A stretch of 64,000 bases of DNA from Skeletonema tropicum (taxonomy: Eukaryota; Bacillariophyta; Thalassiosirophyceae; Thalassiosirales; Thalassiosiraceae): assembly GCA_037178625.1 (NCBI GenBank), contig CM074128.1:248001-312000 (forward strand), in the 5' to 3' direction. The notes under the pieces are model-generated. The model had not been told where the DNA came from. It was given only the letters and a program-made list of their open reading frames with translations, and made no database searches. The position numbers were made by a program, and so were the translations under genes. Of the stretch, positions 57,301 to 64,000 are shown piece by piece (position 1 is the first letter of the stretch; every line of letters begins with the position of its first letter).

Positions 57301-58234
57301 CGTCGAGACTCGTCTTGTTGAGAAGATTGTCCCTGCTGATCCTGCCGACCCCAACTCTCGTGAGGCCGTCTTGCCCCAGGCTGGACAAGTTCTTTTCCCC
57401 GACTCCTCTTACAAGGTTGCTCAAGCCCTTAACGATTTCAACAACGAGGGTCTTCCTGTCATGATCTTTGCCAACTGGCGTGGATTCAGTGGAGGAAGTC
57501 GTGATATGTCTGGTGAAATTCTCAAGTTCGGATCTATGATTGTTGATGCCCTCAAGGACTACGATCACCCCATCTATATTTACTTCCCACCATTCGGAGA
57601 ACTTCGTGGAGGATCTTGGGTTGTTGTTGATCCTACTATCAATGAGGAGAAGATGACTATGTTCTCTGATCCTGAAGCTCGTGGAGGTATCCTTGAACCT
57701 GCTGGTATTGTTGAGATTAAGTTCCGCTTGGCTGACCAACTCAAGGCTATGCACCGCATCGATCCTCAACTACAGATGCTTGATGCCGAACTTGAGGCAT
57801 GTGATGATACTGATGATTCCGCTGCCATCAAGGACCAAATTGCTGCAAGAGAGGAGCTCTTGAAACCAGTTTACCTCCAAGCCGCAACAGAATTCGCAGA
57901 TCTTCATGACAAGACAGGAAGAATGAAGGCGAAGGGAGTCATCAAGGAGGCTGTTCCATGGGCTGAATCCCGAACATACTTCTTCTACCTTGCCAAGCGC
58001 CGTATTGCTCAAGACAACTACGTAAAACAGCTCCAAGCTGCTGATTCATCATTGGATAACAATGCTGCACTTGACATCCTCAAGGGAATGTGCTCTGCCG
58101 ACTGGGAGGATAATGCTGCCGTCCTTGACTACTACACTGCCAATGATGCTGATATCTCGGCCAAGATTGGTGAATTGAAGATTGCTGCCATCAAGGCAAA
58201 GATTGCTGAACTCGAAAAGGAATTGGCAGAGTAA
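51331..58234 (+). CDS. ACC1: single-chain acetyl-CoA carboxylase, plastid type
   Basis: Makes malonyl-CoA, the first step of fatty acid synthesis. Exons are 51331-51403, 51845-52139, 52270-54084 and 54178-58234. The introns are 441, 130 and 93 bp, all GT-AG, and joining keeps the frame; 2079 residues. The N-terminus is a signal peptide ending ASSFAP, the diatom plastid motif, with intron 1 splitting the Ala codon. Order: biotin carboxylase (KVLIANNG, ATP-grasp loop SEGGGGKGIRF near residue 297, QVEHPVTE), biotin carrier with EVEAMKM (Lys769), a long central region, then carboxyltransferase (SFGVAEDEVF, ACNSGARIG, later GFSGGSRDM). It is complete, with no missing motif seen. The published Cyclotella cryptica enzyme (2089 residues, introns near the start and before the biotin site, from memory) is very similar. 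The end converges on the ALG5-like gene 198 bp away. Confidence 0.97.
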
Positions 58235-58431
58235 ATTTGGTGTATACTTAACGAGTTGTTTCAAGTGTCAGGTTAATAAGTATGATATCTCGCACTCTCT
58301 AGGCTACATAAATAATATCTATGTAAATAAAGCACATTGCAATCTTAACATCATCATGTATTGTATGCGACGGTCTCAAGTACATTATTCATTTCAATCT
58401 AAATATCATAAAAATGTACTCGTATTTCTCT

Positions 58432-59652
58432 TCATTCTCTCTCTCTTGAAGCCATTTTCCATCTTCCCAAACCATACAACAACCTCATCTTCCCAATCTC
58501 ACCCAACATCACAGCACTCATCACAACCGCATCCTTCCCCGACGATACCAGCTTGGACCCATCCTTATCCACCCAATTCACACTACACTCACCAACAAGT
58601 ACATTGTTGCATACACAACTCGCTCGGTACAAGACTTCTACGTCATGCGACCATCGTTTCAAATTGAGTTCATGGTAGAGTAATTTCCCTGTACGTGTTG
58701 TCATTAGTTTGAATCCACATTGAGTATCTGTCACACCAAGAGTGTTGGTGTTGGTATTGCTGTTGTTGGTCGTGGTGCCAATGAAGAGTGTCGAGACGCA
58801 AGTACGAAAGCCCCAACTGAGTATTGAACGTAAGAGTGATTTTTTCGATTGTGGATATTCTCGTTTCCCTACAATGATTGCTAAGTCGTTCTCTGATCTT
58901 ACTGTTGATAATGATGTTGATGTTGAGGATTCAAGGAGACATTCCAGAGAATAGGATCATGTCATCCAGACAGGATATGTCGCCACTTCCATCTGCATCT
59001 GCTACAAGAACTATGGAACGAGTAGCAAGTATTATAATTTTCTTCATTTCCGGTTGCACAACATGGTAGTTCCATCATCCCTCGTGAAATAGCCGCGCCC
59101 TTGCCTTGATTGGTTGGTAATGAAATGCATGATACATGCTCGTCGACACTCCAGCAAGTCTCTCTTGAATTATTCGGCGTCCCAACTTTTTCTGGAACCA
59201 GCCACGTCTTTTCTGTGATATATTGACACGTACCATCAGTAGATCCATCATCTATCACAAGTACAGAGCATTGTCCCGGTAGTTGTTATTCTTGATTGAG
59301 TTTCTGAGGATGATGCAGTAGTGTCATGTTGATATACTGGTTGATGCTTCATGTAATTGATGTACGTGCACAAAGTTTCTCCGATACGATCGATTTCATT
59401 GTACGCTGGAATGAGGATTGTGAGGTTGTAATGATATATGATTTCTTCAGTAGACGTTGGAATTCTGTCGATATTATCTGTTGGTTTGGCTGAGAATAAA
59501 GCTTTAGATTGATGGTGTTGCCGATTGTATTTCTGATGGTGATTTCCAACGGGAAGAGATGGCGCAAGAAGAAATGCATCGACGCAGATTGATAGGAGTA
59601 GAATCAGGCTGAGTAGAGGAACCATCATCTTCGGGGTGACATACGTATGCAC
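58432..59652 (-). CDS. ALG5: ALG5-like glycosyltransferase (GT2), one frameshift
   Basis: Related to dolichyl-phosphate beta-glucosyltransferase, which makes Glc-P-dolichol at the ER. The start is ATG 59652. A signal peptide ends VDA-FLLAPS, so the place of action may be the ER or plastid. LTILIPAYNEIDRIGETL and VLVIDDGSTDGT are the nucleotide-sugar fold. NQGKGAAISRGM, VADADGSGD (metal motif) and VTDTQCGFKLM with KRWSHDVEVLYRA are ALG5 signatures. Two short introns restore the frame: 59011-59059 (49 bp; joins PC-FLVADADG) and 58902-58971 (70 bp; joins DIS-LRSENDLAIIVGKREY). Between 59260 and 59285 a one-base excess (near CCGGGA) breaks the frame, and no intron explains it. The gene may be newly dead, or one base is wrong. 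The usual C-terminal or N-terminal membrane anchor is not evident beyond the signal peptide. Confidence 0.72.
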
Positions 59653-60018
59653 GTCATTGAGATTTACACAACTCTATTGTATCGCTCCGATGCAACGGGA
59701 ACGTAATCTTCTACAGCCATAACACATCACCATCTTCTTGAGAGTCGAGAGGAGAGGATGAGGATGAGGATGGGGTGATGTAGAGCGTTACTTTCATTAT
59801 TAGTTCCTACGTTGATGTGTGGTACTTACAGAAATTCAAAGAAAGACGAGCCCCTTCCTCTTCCCTCTTTCAAGGCATTGGTTCTGCTCATCATTCGGTT
59901 GCGCATACTTCTTGGTCGCATTGCATTACCATAACCTCGTCCATGACCGCGAGGCTTAACTCAGATTACTCCTCTAGCTGGCAAAAAATGAACCTTCCTC
60001 TACACCTCTTTACCACTT
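59653..60018. other. intergenic, likely divergent promoters
   Basis: Lies between the starts of the ALG5-like gene (minus) and the small gene at 60019 (plus). No coding signal is seen; TAGTTCCTACGTTGATG near 59800 carries the recurrent TTCCTACGT motif. Confidence 0.35.
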
Positions 60019-60476
60019 ATGGAAAGTAATGCAATGATCGATGACATTGCGGTTCCTCGCGCTGTCGAAATATCATGTACGTCGTTTGATAGCTATCTTC
60101 ATTCACTGCAGATCTCGCAGATGCAGATGTTGCCAACGATGCAGGCGAGGGCCCACGACAGCGTAAGAGAAGCGCGCCTGTGGATGCCAAGAATTGTGCA
60201 CTGTTGAAAGAATATGCCTTTGCGTATGCGATGAGTCGATCAAGAGATATTATCAATTCGGAGTTATCGGCCAAGTTGAAGGAGTCGAATTGTTTATTGC
60301 AAGAGTTGTTCGTTGTTGCTGCTGCCGAGATTCCGGTACGTAGGGCTAAAATGGTAGGAAGTGGAGGAGGAGGTGGTGGAGGTGGAAGTAGAAGTAGCCT
60401 CAGTGGTAGTTTAAACGAGAGTGATGAAGACTTGATCTTCCATCGAAGATCATTGTGTGTGAATGAATTACGATAG
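60019..60476 (+). CDS. unknown 140-residue protein, possible 35 bp intron
   Basis: I do not recognise the family. From ATG 60019 (MESNAMIDDIAVPRAVEIS) a GTACGT...TGCAG segment (60077-60111, 35 bp) can be removed. The frame then runs on as YLADADVANDAGEGPRQRKR and through a helical part (ALLKEYAFAYAMSRSRDIIN, SAKLKESNCLLQELFVVAAA) to an acidic and Arg-rich end at 60476. Spliced length 423 bases, 140 residues, with a run of eight Gly. Without splicing, the upstream frame stops after 62 codons. A 35 bp intron is very short, but the neighbouring gene also has tiny introns (49 and 70 bp). A nuclear basic region (RQRKRSA) is visible. Confidence 0.5.
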
Positions 60477-61547
60477 AGCTAAGTGAAAACGGTTTTCTTT
60501 TGGAAGTGGATGGATCGAAGGAAATTTTAGAATCGAGATTGCAGCAGATGCGACTGCAGCAATATACCCCTAGATTGTGTCGTCGTCGTCGATAGCATGT
60601 TCGCTGGAGACGCAAGAGAGTGAGAGACGTTTTCGGGGCTAATTTTTTAAGAATGATACTGATAACAGATATGAATCATTATTTTCTCTCTAGAGAGGGA
60701 TCTTTGTCCCCAGCTTTCCAGTATTGCACTTGACATTTCTTTCCACATTATCACGCTATTGAACTTCGTACACATCGCATCAATGAATGATCATCCTGTG
60801 CCTGTACTAAGTATGCTGTAGTATTTCACGAAGTATTGGACTAAAGAGTAAGTTCAACACATACTGAGTCGTGTAGATTTGTGCGAAGAAGATCAACATC
60901 AACAAATTCAAAATCCAACTCAATCAGAAAGCGGAAACCTATCGGTAAAGCTTCTTCCATCCAGCTTCCGTCCAGGTCTCAACTTCTTCTCGGCACTTTG
61001 TGACGTAATGTCGAACTAATCCCCCGGGGAATAAAAATTTTTGCTAGCCGAGGTGTGGGGGGTTAATGCGCTGGTCAGTTTCGAGTTTGATTGTAGAACA
61101 TTTTTCATTTGAATTTAGTAGAAAAGAAAGAGGGTTAATTTGAGGTTTGCTTTATGTATGTCGGGATTTTACGGGGCGGGGGAATAAGTAATGCTTCGAA
61201 CTTCTTGTAGAACTTTCACTTCCTTCAATCAACTCGCCCGATCGGAGATCGTGTTACCACTACTTCTTGAACATACTGCAATCATGGCATTGGCTGCGCC
61301 CCCCGCCCCGCTGCTAGCTGCCATTATTTTATTTATCCTGCACTCTATCACTGCATCAATGCTTACTCAATATCAGTAAACCCAAACCTCCCTTCTCCGA
61401 ACGAATCATCGTTGTACTTAGTCACCCCCCCCCTCACTACCTACTGTAGACTCCACAAATAACATCAACATCAACAAATCCACTCTCCCTTCTCCGAACC
61501 GACGCTACCTAAATTATTGCCACGCTACAGGGGCCTCCAACTGAATC
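60477..61547. other. intergenic region before the KAP gene
   Basis: No gene is supported. Two related stretches (CTCCCTTCTCCGAACGA near 61391 and CTCCCTTCTCCGAACCGACG near 61485) form a small direct repeat of about 100 bp just upstream of the next start codon, possibly in its leader. Confidence 0.4.
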
Positions 61548-64000
61548 ATGCCTTACAATGAATTGCACAGGCTCCTCTTTAACAATCCAAGCGTTGAGGA
61601 AGTTCAAGCTCTGATCGACAAATATCCAGATGCAGTGAGGGAGAAAACTGATTATGGAGACCTGCCGCTGCATAGTGCCGTCTCTAATGATGCGTCGTTG
61701 GAAGTGGTGCAGCTGCTCATCAAAGAAAATCCTGATGCAGCGAAGGAGAAAGCTGGAAATGGATGGCTGCCGTTGCATATTGCCATTAGAAATGGTGCGC
61801 CGGTGGAAGTGATACAGTTGCTCATCAAAGAATATCCTGATGCAGTGAAGGAGAAAGATAATAATGGATCCCTGCCGCTGCATTATGCCGTCGGAGATGC
61901 GTCGTTGGCAGTGGTGCAGCTGCTCATCAAAGAAAATCCTGATGCAGTGAAGGAGAAAGATAATTATGGAGACCTGCCGTTGCATATTGCCGTCTTTAAT
62001 GATGCGTCGTTGGAAGTGGTGCAGCTGCTCATCAAAGAAAATCCTGATGCAGTGAAGGAGAAAAATAATTATGGAGACCTGCCGTTGCATATTGCCGTCT
62101 TTAATGATGCGTCGTTGGAAGTGGTGCAGCTGCTCATCAAAGAAAATCCTGATGCAGCGAAGGAGAAAAATAATGATGGATTCCTGCCGATGGACAATCC
62201 TCAAATCAAGGAAATATATGACAGGGTCGCAATGGTCGTCCAGAACTCAATGAGGAGCCAAAGCCTCCTCGGCGATCATGCCCAAGGCAAAGATCTACTT
62301 GGCGTGAAGGAAGAAGCCATAGCAATTGCAGATATAATCGCCTTTAAGGACTTGCAAACTCCTTTTGTTGTTGGAATCTTGGGAGGTTGGGGATCGGGCA
62401 AAAGCTTCACTTTCAACCTTCTAGAAGAGCACTTGAAGGAGATACAAAAGTACAATCTGGCAAGTGAGGTCATCAAACTTAATTCCCCTTATGTCGGCCA
62501 TATCTACCTGATAAAATTTGATGTATGGACATTTGCAAAAGGCTGTCTCTGGGGTAGCTTGATGAACCGTATCTTGACGGAACTCAACGACCAATTGGAT
62601 TTGGAGGCAGCAATTGGACCAGAGCTTCTAGAGAAAGGTGTTAGTGTGATTGAACTGATGGACGAATTCGCTACTAGTGGTGATATCGAGTATCTGAAAG
62701 CGGTTGTGACGGACGAAAGCGTGCTAAAAAAGATTCGCGAATGGAAGCCAAGAGGTGGAAACATCACAAAAGCCTTGATTGATGCGACGAATAACAACTA
62801 TGAGAAGGAATTGAAAGAACTTGCAGAGAAAAAGCGAAAACTTCTAGAAATTACGCTCAAGAAGAAGCAACAACTTGCATGGGAGGATGTTACTGCGGAT
62901 TTCAATACCACATTTCTACCAAAAATCAAGAAGCTCCTCAAAGATGCCTACAAGCAATACGCTGAAGAAAATCCCGACGATCCAGTTCCTCAGACCGTGG
63001 ACACTGCAATGAACAGTATGAAACAATGGAGGGGGATGTTTGGGTGGTTCAAGAGATACAGGGATCTCTTCTGGGCAGGAAGATTGTCACCGCTTTGGTT
63101 TGTAGTGTTTCTGTCCTCGCTAGTTCTTGCTTTATTACTCCCTCTAGTTCTTGACAGTTTTGAAGCTACTGCCGCTGCCATCGCTCCCGTAGTTTCTGGT
63201 ATAGTTCTCAAGTTCAATGACGCGAAAGAGAAATTGAAGTCTGCCCAAGACGTGATTACCGAAGTTGCAAGTGAGATGCATCTTGATAAAGAGCAAGTAC
63301 AAAAAGCGATAGAGGCAGCTAATAAAGCGCAGCTTCGCAGTGATAACAACGACGAGGAGAAACAGCAAGAAGCTATACGGGACTTGAATGCCGAGATCAA
63401 TTCTCTTGAAGACCGTGTTTGGCTCAGGGAGGGTGATTCGCTGAACAAGGTAGTTGGCGATAGACTCGGGTCAAGCAACTACGAAGAACATCTTGGAGTA
63501 GTGCATCAGGCACAGGCAGATCTCAAACGCATATCAGATGCTATGCTGAGCAGCAACCAAAAAACCAGCTTCCCACGAGGTGATCCTCGCATCGTACTAT
63601 TCATTGATGACCTTGACCGTTGCCCGCCAAAGAAAGTGGTTGAAACTCTTGAGGCCGTACAGCTGCTTGTGAAAACGAAGCTGTTTGTGGTTGTATTGGC
63701 AATTGATGCTCAGTATGTCACGCTCTGTTTGGAGGATGAATACCAAAATGTACTTCGTTCAGGTCACCGTCCATCCGGCTTGGACTACATTGAGAAGATA
63801 ATTCAGCTACCATATCGCGTGTCACCAATCAGTGCCGAGTACATGGAGTCGTATCTTCAAGCGCAGATGAATGCGAAGAAGAAAAAGGAAACTCCAAAAC
63901 CCTCTGCTAGAATTGTGGAAACGAATGCCGAGAAGAAGGTTAGCGACAAACCAAAAAGAGCTGGGCCAATTGATGATACTCAATCTTCAGCTCCAAGGCA
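61548..64000 (+). CDS. ankyrin-repeat KAP P-loop NTPase (cut by window edge)
   Basis: At least 817 residues, open to the right edge with no stop. The ATG at 61548 is preceded by an in-frame TGA (61542-61544). Residues 1 to about 215 hold six ankyrin-like repeats of 34-35 residues built on LPLHIAV.NDASLEVVQLL and IKENPDAVKEK, some almost identical in DNA. Then GGWGSGKS (279-286) is the Walker A of KAP NTPases, followed by FDVWTFAKG. A charged coiled-coil and a membrane hairpin (PLWFVVFLSSLVLALLLPLV near 516, a second near 545) are inserted in the NTPase domain, as is typical of KAP. RIVLFIDDLDRCPP (681 on) is Walker B, with Asp687/Asp688. Ankyrin plus KAP plus membrane helices is the layout of animal Kidins220/ARMS. 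The role in algae is unknown; scaffolding, signalling or defence are possible. Confidence 0.9.
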   Translation, partial: MPYNELHRLLFNNPSVEEVQALIDKYPDAVREKTDYGDLPLHSAVSNDASLEVVQLLIKENPDAAKEKAGNGWLPLHIAIRNGAPVEVIQLLIKEYPDAVKEKDNNGSLPLHYAVGDASLAVVQLLIKENPDAVKEKDNYGDLPLHIAVFNDASLEVVQLLIKENPDAVKEKNNYGDLPLHIAVFNDASLEVVQLLIKENPDAAKEKNNDGFLPMDNPQIKEIYDRVAMVVQNSMRSQSLLGDHAQGKDLLGVKEEAIAIADIIAFKDLQTPFVVGILGGWGSGKSFTFNLLEEHLKEIQKYNLASEVIKLNSPYVGHIYLIKFDVWTFAKGCLWGSLMNRILTELNDQLDLEAAIGPELLEKGVSVIELMDEFATSGDIEYLKAVVTDESVLKKIREWKPRGGNITKALIDATNNNYEKELKELAEKKRKLLEITLKKKQQLAWEDVTADFNTTFLPKIKKLLKDAYKQYAEENPDDPVPQTVDTAMNSMKQWRGMFGWFKRYRDLFWAGRLSPLWFVVFLSSLVLALLLPLVLDSFEATAAAIAPVVSGIVLKFNDAKEKLKSAQDVITEVASEMHLDKEQVQKAIEAANKAQLRSDNNDEEKQQEAIRDLNAEINSLEDRVWLREGDSLNKVVGDRLGSSNYEEHLGVVHQAQADLKRISDAMLSSNQKTSFPRGDPRIVLFIDDLDRCPPKKVVETLEAVQLLVKTKLFVVVLAIDAQYVTLCLEDEYQNVLRSGHRPSGLDYIEKIIQLPYRVSPISAEYMESYLQAQMNAKKKKETPKPSARIVETNAEKKVSDKPKRAGPIDDTQSSAPR

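Noticed and set aside
52396..58264. Long antisense frames across the carboxylase (up to about 200 codons)
   Set aside because: These are shadows of a strongly codon-biased gene on the other strand, with no family features.
1..64000. tRNA, rRNA, riboswitch or other RNA genes
   Set aside because: I looked for T-arm-like GTTCGA boxes and long conserved RNA blocks and found none that could fold as a tRNA or match rRNA.

Overview
The window looks like a nuclear segment of a photosynthetic stramenopile, most likely a centric diatom. Several proteins start with a signal peptide followed by an aromatic residue, as in the diatom plastid import motif (ASAFAP type): SSFAP in the acetyl-CoA carboxylase, VTA-W in fructose-bisphosphatase, ASAF in a 101-residue protein, and VDAF in a glycosyltransferase. 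Coding genes carry short GT-AG introns, and the carboxylase is the single-chain eukaryotic type with an intron near its start and one just before the biotin site. The species cannot be fixed from the sequence alone.

Layout. From 1 to about 16.2 kb lies a transposon graveyard: broken genes, nested terminal-inverted-repeat (TIR) elements with TA target duplications, a MITE, and a broken bestrophin-like gene into whose coding exon a 1.4 kb element has jumped. From about 16.35 to 32.1 kb lies one satellite array of roughly 80 monomers (mostly 198 bp) with higher-order structure. It abuts a truncated copy of the fructose-bisphosphatase gene end, whose intact gene is at 44.5-46.5 kb. From 32.1 to 44.4 kb are a Pif1-like helicase relic, a puzzling 3 kb stretch with recurring CTCCCCA boxes, and a nested structure. 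In that structure a three-LTR miniature retrotransposon (102 bp LTRs, 5 bp target duplication) has its first LTR split at a TA by a 3.8 kb DDE transposon encoding an 1109-residue protein.

From 44.5 kb to the end is a compact gene-rich block. It holds plastid fructose-1,6-bisphosphatase (minus), an alpha/beta-hydrolase of proline iminopeptidase type (plus, divergent from it), an HMG-box protein (minus), a complete 2079-residue acetyl-CoA carboxylase (plus), an ALG5-like glycosyltransferase (minus), and a small unknown gene (plus). The last gene, an ankyrin-repeat plus KAP-type P-loop NTPase, runs off the right edge.

The carboxylase (malonyl-CoA for fatty acids) and the bisphosphatase (Calvin cycle or gluconeogenesis) are both plastid carbon-metabolism genes, but nothing shows they are co-regulated. 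Large intact reading frames here (carboxylase, transposase, KAP protein) carry no frameshifts, so the many one-base shifts in the left half are more likely gene decay than general assembly error.
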